DNA of 64,000 bases from the NCBI RefSeq assembly GCF_004341515.1, contig NZ_SLZF01000013.1, positions 124,001 to 188,000 on the forward strand, written 5' to 3'. Of this stretch, positions 35,772 through 44,923 are shown in pieces; the stretch's first letter is position 1; each line of letters opens with the position of its first letter. Made by a program: the position numbers and the translations under genes. Under the pieces are notes generated by a model that saw only the letters and a program-made list of their open reading frames with translations, did not search any database and had not been told where the DNA came from. Origin of the DNA: Allobosea sp. BK604 (GTDB lineage Bacteria; Pseudomonadota; Alphaproteobacteria; Rhizobiales; Beijerinckiaceae).

Positions 35772-36770
35772 ACGGCGGGCTCCCGCGTCGTCGAGAAGGC
35801 TGCCGATGCGCTCCGGCGCGTCGAAGGTCAGGGTGATCGGCACGCTGAGCAGGCGCTGCCGTTCGGCTGCCGGCCAGAGCGCCTCGAGCTTCACCATGTC
35901 CTTTTCGGTCGTCGCGACGAGGCAGTCCCGCTCGCGCGCCTCGGCCAGGATCGCCGCGACATCGTCGGCCGTATAGGCGTGGTGATCACCATAGCTGCGC
36001 TCGGCCACGATCTCGGCGCCGGCCTCACGCAGGGTCGCGGCGAATTTCTCAGGCCGGCCGATCCCGGACAAGGCCAGCACATTCCGGCCGCGCAGTGCGG
36101 CGCTCGTCTCGGCCGGGAGCAGCAGCCGCGCCCTCAGGATCGGCTTGCCCGCGGCTTTGGCCGTCTCCACGACGCCATCTCCCGCTTCGCCGGCGCCGAT
36201 CACGATCAGCGCGTCGGTCTCCCCAAGCTGGCCGTCGAGCGGCGCGCGCAAGGGGCCGGCGGGCAGGCACAGCCCATTGCCGATGCCACTCGCTCCGTCG
36301 ACGACGGCAAGCCTGAGCTGCTTGGCGAGCGACGGGTTCTGCAGCCCGTCATCCATGATGATCAGGCTGGCACCGAGGCCCTTGGCGAAGGCTGCGCCGG
36401 CGACCCGGTCGCGCGCCACCACGGTGCGGACGACCCTGGCCATCAGCAGCGCCTCGTCGCCGACGCCGGCCGCATCATGATGGCGCGGGTCGACTTCGAC
36501 CGGCCCGGCAAGGCGGCCGCGATAGCCGCGCATCAGCACGAAAGGCCGCTCGCCGCGCGTCGCGGCGAGTTTCACCAGCGCCATGGCCGTTGGTGTCTTG
36601 CCCGCCCCGCCGGCGATGAAGTTGCCGACGCAGATCACCGGGATGCCGGCGTCGACGCCCGCGCCGCGCATGCGCGCCAGCGTGATCGCGCCATAGACGA
36701 GGCCGAGCGGCTGGAGCAGCCGGGCGAGCAGGCTCGGCCGGTTCTGCCACCAGAAGCCGGGCGCGCGCAT
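35742..36770 (-). CDS. lpxK: Tetraacyldisaccharide 4'-kinase
   Basis: 342 residues. Phosphorylates the 4' position of the lipid A precursor disaccharide at the inner membrane. Begins MRAPGFWWQ with a membrane-associated helix, followed by the Walker A-type loop GNFIAGGAGKTPTA, the catalytic Asp pair in IMDDGLQNPSL near residue 145, and the late TTEKDMVKL motif. Its ATG overlaps the waaA stop (position 36770), so it is translationally coupled. Confidence 0.95.
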   Translation of the reverse strand: MRAPGFWWQNRPSLLARLLQPLGLVYGAITLARMRGAGVDAGIPVICVGNFIAGGAGKTPTAMALVKLAATRGERPFVLMRGYRGRLAGPVEVDPRHHDAAGVGDEALLMARVVRTVVARDRVAGAAFAKGLGASLIIMDDGLQNPSLAKQLRLAVVDGASGIGNGLCLPAGPLRAPLDGQLGETDALIVIGAGEAGDGVVETAKAAGKPILRARLLLPAETSAALRGRNVLALSGIGRPEKFAATLREAGAEIVAERSYGDHHAYTADDVAAILAEARERDCLVATTEKDMVKLEALWPAAERQRLLSVPITLTFDAPERIGSLLDDAGARRSGAAGAAQP

Positions 36771-38074
36771 CAGTCCGTAGTCTCGCGCTGCCCGAGCGCG
36801 ACCCGCATCAGCAGCGGCTCGATCGCCTGCACGGTGCGGTTCAGCGCGCCGCCGAGCTGGTGGGCGGTCTGGCCTGCGGCGCGCGCCGCCTGCCTGGCCG
36901 CGGCCGGGTCGCTCAGCCAGCGATGCACCGCTTCCGCCAGCGCCTGCGCGTCCGAGACCTTGTGCGCGCCGCCGCCACGATCGAAGGCGGCGAAGATCTC
37001 GGCATTGTTGTGGACATCGGGGCCGTGCAGCAGGGCGCAGCCGAGCTTGGCCGGCTCGATCGGATTATGGCCGCCGATCATCGGCACGAGCGAGCCCCCG
37101 AGAAAGGCCACTTGCGAGAGACGGTAGAGCAGGCCGAGCTCGTTCATCGTATCGACGATATAGAGATCGACATCGCGCTCGGGCAGCCCGCCGGCCGCGC
37201 GCCGTGCCACCGCGACGCCATTGGCACGGGCAAGGTCCTCGATCTCCGCGCCGCGCTGCGGGTGGCGTGGCGCGATGATGGTGAGCAGCTTCGGCAGATG
37301 CGGCTTGAGGCCGAGATGGGCCGAGATCACCTGCTCGTCCTCGCCCGGATGCGTGCTGGCGGCGACCCAGACCGGCCGGCCGGTGGTCAGCCCGTCCAGG
37401 ATGGCGAGCGTGTCGGCATCGGCGGGCGGCGCCGGCACGTCGAATTTCAGGTTGCCGGCGATGCTGACGCGCGGGGCGCCGAGCTGCGCCAGCCGCTCGC
37501 CGTCGCCCTGGGATTGCGCCAGGCAGGACTCGAAGCTGGAGAGCAGGTAGCGCGAGGTCTGCGGCAGCTTGTACCAGCGCTTGAACGAGCGCTCCGACAT
37601 GCGGGCATTGACCAGCACCAGCGGGATCTCACGCTTGCGCGCCTCGATGACAAGGTTCGGCCAGATCTCGGATTCGCAGATCAGCCCGAGCGCCGGCTGC
37701 CAATAGTCGAGGAAGCGGCGCATGTAGCGGGGAACGTCGAGCGGCAGATACTGGTGGATCACGCCGGCCGGCAGCCGCGCGGCCAGGAGCTTGGCCGAGG
37801 TGACCGTGCCGGAGGTGACCAGTACCGCGAGCCCGCGCCGCTGCAGCCGTTCGATCAGCGGCAGCAGCGTCACCGTCTCGCCGACGCTGGCGCCATGCAG
37901 CCAGACCAGCGTCTGATCGGGCCGGACGACGCCGGGATAGCCGCGACGCTCCGCGAAGCGGGTGGGGTCTTCCTTGCCGCGCCGGCGTCGCCAGACAAGG
38001 AGCCCCGCCGCCGCCGGTTCGAGCAGGGCGCTGAGCAGGCGATAGCTCGCGAGGATGGGGCCCTTGCCGATCAT
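36770..38074 (-). CDS. waaA: 3-deoxy-D-manno-octulosonic acid transferase
   Basis: 434 residues. Adds Kdo to lipid A precursors (GT30 family). One N-terminal membrane anchor, then WLHGASVGE with the catalytic Glu near residue 66, CESEIWPN, the KFDVPAP segment, and the C-terminal donor-binding stretch MIGGHNPIEPAKLG. Its ATG overlaps the upstream acyltransferase stop, so DUF374 gene, waaA and lpxK form one coupled operon. Confidence 0.95.
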   Translation of the reverse strand: MIGKGPILASYRLLSALLEPAAAGLLVWRRRRGKEDPTRFAERRGYPGVVRPDQTLVWLHGASVGETVTLLPLIERLQRRGLAVLVTSGTVTSAKLLAARLPAGVIHQYLPLDVPRYMRRFLDYWQPALGLICESEIWPNLVIEARKREIPLVLVNARMSERSFKRWYKLPQTSRYLLSSFESCLAQSQGDGERLAQLGAPRVSIAGNLKFDVPAPPADADTLAILDGLTTGRPVWVAASTHPGEDEQVISAHLGLKPHLPKLLTIIAPRHPQRGAEIEDLARANGVAVARRAAGGLPERDVDLYIVDTMNELGLLYRLSQVAFLGGSLVPMIGGHNPIEPAKLGCALLHGPDVHNNAEIFAAFDRGGGAHKVSDAQALAEAVHRWLSDPAAARQAARAAGQTAHQLGGALNRTVQAIEPLLMRVALGQRETTD

Positions 38075-38820
38075 GCGGCCGTGCCCGGCGCAGCGAGCGC
38101 CTTCAGCTGCTTTTCCCTCAAGCCGGCACCCGGGTCAGCCCCGCCGACCAGCTCATAGGCGCGGGCATGGACAGCATCGAGCCCCGCCTCGAGCGCGAGG
38201 CGGGCCGCCTCGACCGTCGCCTCGTCCGCATCGCGCGCGACAGTGATCGCGTCGCCGACCACGATCGCGCAGCGCCCGAAGGGCAGGCCGATCGAGGCGC
38301 GGTCCCAGGAGTTGAAATTGATGCGCCGGCTGGTCACCACCGCGATCGGATGGATCGGCCGGCCGGAGGCGCGCGCGAGCTGGATGATGCCCACCCCGGC
38401 GATGCGGGCACGCTTGGGGATATCGGCGGTCAGCACCATCGAGTCGCCAGCGGCGAGCCGCTTGACCATGGCGAGGAAGGCGCTGGCTCCGCCCTTCTCG
38501 CGCACCTTCCGGCCGAGCGCGCCGGAGCCGCGGATCGCGCCGATGCCGAGATGGCGCAGCGCGACCGCGTTGAAGCCGCCATCGCCATGACGCGAGACCA
38601 GCGAACAGGCTGGCATCCAGTCCGGCCGCGAGAACGGGATCATGATGTGCTGGCCGTGCCACATCGCGATGATCAGCGGCAGGCCGGGACGCACGCGCTC
38701 ATAGATATCGGCCGGCTCGACCACGATCCGGTTGGTGCGCTTCACCAGTCGGAGGTAGGCGGCGAGCAGCCAGCCGAGCGTTTCCTGCGCGACGCGCGTC
38801 TTCAGAATGGGAAAGCCCAT
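38071..38820 (-). CDS. DUF374 lysophospholipid acyltransferase-family protein
   Basis: 249 residues from the ATG at 38820, preceded by AGGAG. An N-terminal hydrophobic helix is followed by IIAMWHGQHIMIPF, which supplies the catalytic His, then SRHGDGGF, the GAIRGSG strand and the TADIPKRARIAGVG motif characteristic of DUF374. Related to lipid A late acyltransferases; the genomic position ahead of waaA and lpxK supports a role in lipid A or lipopolysaccharide acylation. Exact acceptor unknown. Confidence 0.88.
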   Translation of the reverse strand: MGFPILKTRVAQETLGWLLAAYLRLVKRTNRIVVEPADIYERVRPGLPLIIAMWHGQHIMIPFSRPDWMPACSLVSRHGDGGFNAVALRHLGIGAIRGSGALGRKVREKGGASAFLAMVKRLAAGDSMVLTADIPKRARIAGVGIIQLARASGRPIHPIAVVTSRRINFNSWDRASIGLPFGRCAIVVGDAITVARDADEATVEAARLALEAGLDAVHARAYELVGGADPGAGLREKQLKALAAPGTAA

Positions 38821-38857
38821 GAACTCCTGTTCCGGACCGCTGCTTGAGATCGAGGGT

Positions 38858-39094
38858 TCAGGCCTGGCTCGTCTCGGGGTCGAGCAGGCGGTGCAGATGG
38901 ACGATGAAATAGCGCGTCTGGGCCTGATCGACCGTGGCCTGCGCCTTGGCCTTCCAGGCGGTATGGGCGCTGGCATAGTTCGGGAAGACGCCGACGATAT
39001 CGACCTTGGAGAGATCCTTGAAGGTCACGCCGTCGAGCGAGCTCAGCTCGCCGCCGAAGACGAGGTGGAGAAGCTGCTTCGGTTCGGTGTCCAT
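38858..39094 (-). CDS. DUF4170 family small protein
   Basis: 78 residues from the ATG at 39094. KQLLHLVFGGELSSLDG, then VDIVGVFPNYASAHTAWKAK and TRYFIVHLHRLLDP span the whole DUF4170 domain, a cytosolic alphaproteobacterial family of unknown function that habitually precedes the DUF374 acyltransferase and waaA. The 37-bp gap to the acyltransferase suggests co-transcription. Confidence 0.88.
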   Translation of the reverse strand: MDTEPKQLLHLVFGGELSSLDGVTFKDLSKVDIVGVFPNYASAHTAWKAKAQATVDQAQTRYFIVHLHRLLDPETSQA

Positions 39095-39201
39095 CGATCT
39101 CTCCAGGCTGGGGTGGGGTCTTCGCGGCACCAGATAAGCCATCCGCGCGGGCGGCGCGAGTGCCGCTGCGCATTTTGCCATGGCTGGCCCGTGCCGATTG
39201 T

Positions 39202-40029
39202 TCAGATACGCTGCGGCTGGCTCTCGCGCATGCCCCGCAAGGCCGACAGCAATGGCGCGGAGAGCCCCGCGCCGCTGGCGACGAGCATGCCGTGCACCGG
39301 CGTCTCGCGGTTGTAGATCACGGGCTGGCCCTCGCCCGTGCTGAGCCGGCCGCCCGCTTCCTGCAGCACGAGATCGGCGGCGGCGATGTCCCAGTCGCGC
39401 GCATCGGCCGAGACCAGCCCGGCATCGATGGTGCCGTCGGCGATGCGGGCGAGCCTGAGCGCCAGGGATGGAATCTTGTCGACTGGCTCGAACGCCTCGA
39501 GCCGCGCCAGCGCGTCCAGCATCGGCTTGGGGCCGGCGATGCGCGCCCCGCCCAGGCCGGTCAGCTTCGTCGCCAGGATCTCGGCGCCGTTGCGCTGGGC
39601 GCCGCGACCGCTCAGCGCCGTATAGGTCGCGCTGCAGGCCGGCGCGTGCACGACGCCCGCGATCGGCTTGCCCTCGTCGAGCAGCGCGACACAGACCGCC
39701 CAGTCCGGCGAGCCGGACATGAAGGCGCGCGTGCCGTCGATCGGATCGACGACCCAGACGAAGCGGCGCGAAAGCCTCAGCTCATCGTCGACGGTCTCCT
39801 CCGAGAGCCAGGCGGCTTCGGGCAACAGGGCCGAGAGCTTGATGCGCAGGAAGGTGTCCACGGCGATGTCGGCTTCCGTCACCGGCGAGCCGCCGGTCTT
39901 CGACCAGATCCGCGCCGCGGTCTTGGCTCCCGGCCGGAATAGGGCGAGCGCCAACTCGCCGGCCTCGAGGCAGCTTTCGCGGATCGCCGACAGCAGATCC
40001 GGCGCGATAGGCAGCGGTGGCGCGGTCAT
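39202..40029 (-). CDS. cysQ: 3'(2'),5'-bisphosphate nucleotidase/inositol monophosphatase family protein
   Basis: 275 residues from the ATG at 40029 with GGAGGGC before it; 25 upstream in-frame residues look untranslated. Metal-site motifs SEETVDD, DPIDGTRAF and the late WDIAAADLVLQEAGG are intact. Likely hydrolyses 3'-phosphoadenosine 5'-phosphate, a by-product of sulfate assimilation. In this group it commonly sits upstream of DUF4170. An inositol-phosphatase role cannot be excluded. Confidence 0.9.
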   Translation of the reverse strand: MTAPPLPIAPDLLSAIRESCLEAGELALALFRPGAKTAARIWSKTGGSPVTEADIAVDTFLRIKLSALLPEAAWLSEETVDDELRLSRRFVWVVDPIDGTRAFMSGSPDWAVCVALLDEGKPIAGVVHAPACSATYTALSGRGAQRNGAEILATKLTGLGGARIAGPKPMLDALARLEAFEPVDKIPSLALRLARIADGTIDAGLVSADARDWDIAAADLVLQEAGGRLSTGEGQPVIYNRETPVHGMLVASGAGLSAPLLSALRGMRESQPQRI

Positions 40030-40280
40030 GATGCCCTCCGTATCAAGCCGAACTGGCGCGGTTTCAAGCCGAAAAAGCGCCGCTGCGGCGAAAGATTCCG
40101 TCAAGCATCATGCAGGAATGAAGCCATGGAACCCCGCAAAAACCCCGGAACACATTCCTTTAACCGAAGCTCTTAAGCGCTCGGATAGGCCTGGGGCGCC
40201 AGCTTCGCGTCAGTAAGCACGAGAACCCCGGACCATACAGAGGGCTCCGTGCCACAGGGACATGAGAGGCGTAGAAACCG

Positions 40281-40805
40281 ATGGCCAGCGTCACGCCGGC
40301 TGCCGGAGAGGGCGGCTTTGTGCCGTCTCTCTCCGGCTGCCCGACTAAACCGACCACCGCACCCCGCAACCCCATGCCGGCGCAGCCCGATGCGCCGCGG
40401 ATCGAGCGCATTGCCTCGGTCCGGATCCTGCGTGGCAATCCGGGCTGGCGTGGCGTCGCGCTGCGCCTTGCCAATCCGACCGGCGAGGATGAGCGTTTCG
40501 AGCTGGCGTTGACGGCCGGCGACGGCCGCTCGGTCACCGTCGCGAGCGTCGACCAGGATGATGCGATTGCGCTTTGGCGCGATTGCGGCCGCACCAGCGG
40601 TCTGCCTCTGGTGCTCGAGGCCGCCGACGGCTCGATCACCGAGCCCTATCCCCAACTCGGCCGGCTCGCCCTCGGCCCGGTGCGGATTCGCCGCCGCTAC
40701 GGATTTCTCCGCGGCCGCCGCCCGCGCTTCCTGGCGCGCCGCAAGACCGGCCGCATCAGCGACCGTCCCGTGGTCGTCGTCGGCGAGCGCCTGACCGACC
40801 GGTGA
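40281..40805 (+). CDS. Hypothetical protein, DUF6101-like
   Basis: 174 residues. A disordered Pro-rich N-terminus (1-40) leads to a beta-rich domain with RGVALRLANPTGEDERFELAL and ASVDQDDAIALWRD, then a basic C-terminal tail (RIRRRYGFLRGRRPRF). It resembles a Rhizobiales-restricted uncharacterised family (I believe DUF6101). No membrane segment or catalytic motif is visible. Monocistronic, followed by a family B repeat. Confidence 0.65.
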   Translation: MASVTPAAGEGGFVPSLSGCPTKPTTAPRNPMPAQPDAPRIERIASVRILRGNPGWRGVALRLANPTGEDERFELALTAGDGRSVTVASVDQDDAIALWRDCGRTSGLPLVLEAADGSITEPYPQLGRLALGPVRIRRRYGFLRGRRPRFLARRKTGRISDRPVVVVGERLTDR

Positions 40806-40814
40806 AGCCCTAAG

Positions 40815-40915
40815 GCATCGGCCCGAAAAGTGGCTTGCGGTTTTCGGAGAAAGCCGATGCGGAAATAAGGAGCTAGATCATCGGGGCGGATCCGATATCC
40901 GGTCCGATGATCTAG
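40815..40915. repeat. Family B interspersed repeat, copy B1
   Basis: Two palindromes in series: GCATCGGC/GCCGATGC arms (40815-40822 and 40853-40860, with inner CCGAAAA/TTTTCGG) and a perfect 12-bp inverted repeat CTAGATCATCGG/CCGATGATCTAG (40873-40915). The terminal CTAG contains the TAG stop of the minus-strand ubiA gene. A diverged copy lies at 58311-58404. Confidence 0.85.
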
Positions 40916-41865
40916 AAGCCGGCGCGGACCAGCGCATCCAGCGCGAAGCCGGCCGCCAGCAGCAGGCCGGCATTGCGGTTGGAGCGGAACAGCCGCAGCG
41001 CGAGTTGCGGCGGCGCGCCGTTGAGCCGCGAGACCTGCCAGCCGAGATGGGCGGCGAAGGCCGCGAGCCCGATCCAGGCGATGAGCCCGCCGCCGGCGCT
41101 CCAGGTCGCCAGCCCCGCCAGCACGGCGGCCAGCGCGAAGCAGAGCGCCACGGCCTCGCGCGTCCAGCTGCCGAAATAGCGCGCGCTCGACTTGATGCCG
41201 GCGATGACGTCGTCCTCGATATCCTGCATCGCGTAGATCGTGTCGTAGCCGATCGTCCAGACGATCGCCGCCGCGTAGATCAGATAGGCCGGCGGATCGA
41301 GCCGGCCGAAGGCCGCGCTCCAGCCGATCAGCCCGCCCCAGGAAAAGGCGAGCCCGAGCACGAATTGCGGCATGTTGGTGATGCGCTTCATGTACGGGTA
41401 GATCGCCACGATCCCCAGCGAGGCGATGCCGAGCATGATGGTGAAGCGGTTGAACTGCAGCAGCACCAGCAGGCCGACCAGCGAGAGCGCGATCATGAAT
41501 GCCGCTGCCTGCCTGGTGGTGACCTGGCCGGAGGGCAGGGGCCGCCCGCGCGTGCGCGCCACCTGGGCGTCGAGCTTGCGGTCGACGATGTCGTTGAAAG
41601 TCGAGCCGGCCGCGCGCATCACGATCGCGCCGACGAAGAAGAGCAGGCAATGCCAGGGATCGGGAAAAGGCTTGCCCGCCGCGATGGCGGCGAGTCCCGC
41701 CGCCCACCAGCATGGCAGCAGCAGGAGCCACCAGCCGATCGGCCGCTCGATCCGAGCGAGCTTGAGATAGGGGCGCACGGCGCTCGGCGCGCGCGTGTCG
41801 ACCCAATGCCCCGTCAGTGCGTCCGGCAGCGGCGCATCGACCTGGTCCGGCGCCGACGCAGCCAT
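40912..41865 (-). CDS. ubiA: 4-hydroxybenzoate polyprenyltransferase
   Basis: 317 residues with eight to nine membrane helices. The first Asp-rich motif is NDIVDRKLD and the second is MQDIEDDVIAG, the Mg-diphosphate sites of the UbiA family. Prenylates 4-hydroxybenzoate in ubiquinone synthesis. It follows an exported hypothetical protein by 7 bp. Its stop codon is provided by repeat B1. Confidence 0.94.
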   Translation of the reverse strand: MAASAPDQVDAPLPDALTGHWVDTRAPSAVRPYLKLARIERPIGWWLLLLPCWWAAGLAAIAAGKPFPDPWHCLLFFVGAIVMRAAGSTFNDIVDRKLDAQVARTRGRPLPSGQVTTRQAAAFMIALSLVGLLVLLQFNRFTIMLGIASLGIVAIYPYMKRITNMPQFVLGLAFSWGGLIGWSAAFGRLDPPAYLIYAAAIVWTIGYDTIYAMQDIEDDVIAGIKSSARYFGSWTREAVALCFALAAVLAGLATWSAGGGLIAWIGLAAFAAHLGWQVSRLNGAPPQLALRLFRSNRNAGLLLAAGFALDALVRAGF

Positions 41866-41872
41866 GGCAGGA

Positions 41873-42349
41873 TCAGAGCGCGCCCTGCGGTACCCGCATC
41901 GGGCCGCCGGTGACGGAATCGGAACCGCCGAACGGGCTGTTGCTCTGCTGCCGCTGCGCCTGCTGCGCCTTTCGCATCATATCCGCCTGCTGCTTGACGG
42001 CGTTGCAGGCGCGATTGCGGATGGTCGAAGCCTTTTCGTTGTCGGCCTTCATGTTGTCGATGAAGGCCGGCGGGATCTGGCACCAATCCTGGTTGGCGGT
42101 GGCGAATTTCAATGCTGCGCTGCCATTGTTGACGAGGCGCCCGAGCGTGCTGCAGGCCGCCTGCGGCGTCAGCTTCTGCTTTGTTTTCTGGGACGCGTTG
42201 AGGCCGGCGACGATGCTCTGGCGCTCCTGCAGCAGTTTCTGCATCTGCTCGCAGCCCGAAGCCTGCGCGCTCGCCGGGCTCGCGTCGAAGAGCGCCGCTG
42301 CCGCCAGTCCGAGCGTCGCGATCATGCCGGTCGCCGCCTGTCGCCGCAT
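41873..42349 (-). CDS. Exported hypothetical protein with Gln-rich C-terminus
   Basis: 158 residues from the ATG at 42349, with GACAGGA upstream. Signal peptide MRRQAATGMIATLGLAAAAL with cleavage after ASA. The mature part has four Cys (CEQMQKLL, ACSTL, WCQIPP, NRACNA), suggesting disulfides in the periplasm, helical heptads and a Gln-rich tail. I do not recognise the family. Just upstream of ubiA. Confidence 0.75.
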   Translation of the reverse strand: MRRQAATGMIATLGLAAAALFDASPASAQASGCEQMQKLLQERQSIVAGLNASQKTKQKLTPQAACSTLGRLVNNGSAALKFATANQDWCQIPPAFIDNMKADNEKASTIRNRACNAVKQQADMMRKAQQAQRQQSNSPFGGSDSVTGGPMRVPQGAL

Positions 42350-42642
42350 AATATCCTGTCCCCTTTGTCCCCGGGCTTCCACCTGGCCCGTAACTTTTCC
42401 ATATCAGCACAGGCGCGGTTACGCCAAGCGCCAGGCTATCATCGTCCAGGTCTTTGCCGTGGAGCAGTGCGGCTACGCCAGGATTGTGGCGGTTTTTGCG
42501 TTCCGTACCCTTCGTTTTGCCACGTTCAGATCGATCGCGAGGCGTTATGCCCGGCCGGGACAGCCGTGACCGTCTCGGCTATGACCCGGTTTCCGGTTTG
42601 CCGGACACGGCTTAAGCCAAGCCATTGCAGAATCGTGGAACG

Positions 42643-43410
42643 ATGACGGACAAGTCGATGCCAGCGCCTGACCTGCCGAGATATCGGCTCCATCTCGATG
42701 CATCGCTGACCGAAGCCCGGCCGGTGCCGCTCGCCCGAGAGCAGGTCAATTATCTCCTCAACGTGCTTCGGCTGAAGGATGGCGACGAGGTCCTCGCCTT
42801 CAACGGACGCGACGGCGAATGGGTCGCGGCACTCGTCGCTGCCGGCCGCAAGCAGGCCGATCTCAAGCCGCTGCGGCAGGTCCGGCCGCAAACGCCGCAG
42901 CCCGACCTGCATTATCTTTTCGCCCCGCTGAAGTATGCCCGGCTCGATTATATGGCGCAGAAGGCGGTCGAGATGGGTGCCGGCCTGCTCCAGCCGGTGC
43001 TGACCCGTCATACCCAGGTCTCCCGCCTCAATCTCGATCGGCTGAAGGCGAATGCGATCGAGGCGGCCGAGCAATGCGGCATCCTCGCCTTGCCCGAGAT
43101 CAGGCCGGAACTTTCCCTCGAGGCGGCCCTGTCGGCGCTCGAACCGGAACGGCTGCTCGTCTTCTGCGACGAGGAGACGGAGCATGACAGCCCCGTCGCG
43201 ACCCTGGCCGCCGCCAAGCCCGGCCCGCTGGCGCTGTTGATCGGTCCCGAGGGTGGGTTCGACGAGGCCGAGCGCAAGCGGGTGCTCGGCCGGCCGAACA
43301 CGCTGCGCATCTCGCTTGGTCCGCGCATCCTGCGCGCCGACACCGCCGCCGTCGCCGCGCTTGCCCTGCTCCAGGCAACCTTGGGCGATTGGCCGCAGGG
43401 GAAAAACTGA
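42643..43410 (+). CDS. rsmE: 16S rRNA (uracil1498-N3)-methyltransferase
   Basis: 255 residues from the ATG at 42643 (a TTG at 42625 and ATG at 42658 are alternatives). N-terminal PUA-like domain (EQVNYLLNVLRLKDGDEV), then a SPOUT domain with the knotted LLIGPEGGFDEAE loop and the C-terminal SLGPRILRADTAAVAAL. Methylates U1498 of 16S rRNA. Divergent from the ubiA operon. Confidence 0.94.
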   Translation: MTDKSMPAPDLPRYRLHLDASLTEARPVPLAREQVNYLLNVLRLKDGDEVLAFNGRDGEWVAALVAAGRKQADLKPLRQVRPQTPQPDLHYLFAPLKYARLDYMAQKAVEMGAGLLQPVLTRHTQVSRLNLDRLKANAIEAAEQCGILALPEIRPELSLEAALSALEPERLLVFCDEETEHDSPVATLAAAKPGPLALLIGPEGGFDEAERKRVLGRPNTLRISLGPRILRADTAAVAALALLQATLGDWPQGKN

Positions 43411-43567
43411 ACAGGGCCGGGAACGCCTCTGCCGGAGCGGCGTTGGGGCGGGTGTGCAGGGGAGATGCGAGACTGAGCGGGGTCGCCCGGCCGGCGTGAT
43501 GCTGGCCGGTTTCCGCATGTCGGCGGCCTTTTCGGCACAGCCTGCATCGATCCCCTGAGAGGACGCT

Positions 43568-44731
43568 ATGAGCCATGCCTGCCGTTTCGGTATCGAAGAA
43601 GAGTATTTCCTGTCCGATGCCGTGAGCCGCGGCAGCGTGCGCAAAGTCTCGCCGAAATTCATCACCGCAGTGCAGGAGGCCTTTCCCAAGGAGGTCCAGC
43701 GCGAGATGCTGCAATCGCAGATCGAGGTCGCGACCCCGGTCTGCGAGACGATGTCGGAGGCGCGAGCTTCGCTCGCGGCCTTGCGGTCCGGCCTTGCGGG
43801 CCTCGGCCGTGAGCATGGCATGTTGCTGCTCGCCTGCGGCACGCATCCCAGCGCAGTCTGGTCACGCCAGCGCGCCACCGATGCGGCGCGCTACGACAAG
43901 CTGATGCGCGACCTGCAGATGATCGGCCAGCGCAACCAGCTTTGCGGGCTGCATATCCATGTCGAGGTTCCGGACGAGGACGAGCGCATCCGCCTGATGG
44001 GCCGCATGCTGCCCTATTTGCCGCTGATTCTGGCGCTCTCCACCTCGTCGCCTTTCTGGCAGGGTCAGCGCACCGGTCTGATGGGCTACCGCCTCGCGGC
44101 CTATGCCGAGCTGCCGCGCACCGGCTTGCCGGAGCTGTTCAACGACCCGGCCGATTATCGCGCCTATATCGAGACCTTGGTCAGCGCCGGCGCCATCAAG
44201 GATGCGAGCTATATCTGGTGGGCGATCCGTCCCTCCAACACGCACCCGACGCTCGAGCTGCGCGTCGCCGATAGCTGCACGCGGCTTGGCGACACGCTTG
44301 CGATCGCGGCGCTCTTTCGCTGCCTTGTGCGCCATCTCCTGCGCAACCCCTGGCTCAACGCCAATCTGCCTGTGACCGCGCGCGCCCTTGCCGCAGAGAA
44401 CATGTGGCGGGCGCAGCGCTATGGCATCCATGGCGGGCTGATCTCTTCCGAGAGCCGCAGCATGCGCACGGTTCCCGACCTGCTCGACGAACTGCTCGAC
44501 CAGCTTTCGGATGATGCCGCGGCCCTCGGTTGCTGCGCCGATCTCGCCGGCTGCCGTGCGATCATCACGGAGGGCACCAGCGCCGATATCCAGCTCGCCA
44601 TGTTCGAGGAGGCGCGGGCGCGCGGAGGGCAGGCGGCCGGGCTTGCGGCGGTCGTGGACTGGCTCGCCTCCGAGACGCGCGCCGACGGCGTCGCCTGGGA
44701 AGGCCCGCCGCGCCTGCTTGGTGCGGCGTGA
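43568..44731 (+). CDS. YbdK-like carboxylate-amine ligase, glutamate-cysteine ligase family 2
   Basis: 387 residues. Begins with FGIEEEYFL, the Glu-rich metal motif of GCS2 proteins; LQSQIEVATPV and LCGLHIHVEVPDEDERI carry the other conserved acidic and His residues, and SNTHPTLELRVAD is the later ATP/metal segment. Members have weak or unknown ligase activity; some make gamma-glutamyl compounds. Directly upstream of a plant-type GshA, so the two may act on related substrates. Confidence 0.88.
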   Translation: MSHACRFGIEEEYFLSDAVSRGSVRKVSPKFITAVQEAFPKEVQREMLQSQIEVATPVCETMSEARASLAALRSGLAGLGREHGMLLLACGTHPSAVWSRQRATDAARYDKLMRDLQMIGQRNQLCGLHIHVEVPDEDERIRLMGRMLPYLPLILALSTSSPFWQGQRTGLMGYRLAAYAELPRTGLPELFNDPADYRAYIETLVSAGAIKDASYIWWAIRPSNTHPTLELRVADSCTRLGDTLAIAALFRCLVRHLLRNPWLNANLPVTARALAAENMWRAQRYGIHGGLISSESRSMRTVPDLLDELLDQLSDDAAALGCCADLAGCRAIITEGTSADIQLAMFEEARARGGQAAGLAAVVDWLASETRADGVAWEGPPRLLGAA

Positions 44732-44923
44732 TTGCAAGCGCGCCGTGCAGAGCCGTGACAACGCCCGTGCGTTTGTGCAAGATCTACCCCTCTTCGAACG
44801 CGTAGCGGAGAACGTTGTCCTCTGCCGGGCGGTCGCCTATGAGTGGCGCTCCGAGCCTGTCCCGGCCGCGCCATTCCGGTGTCGGCAGGGCCGCGGCTGC
44901 CCTAATGTTGTGCCGGAGCGCCC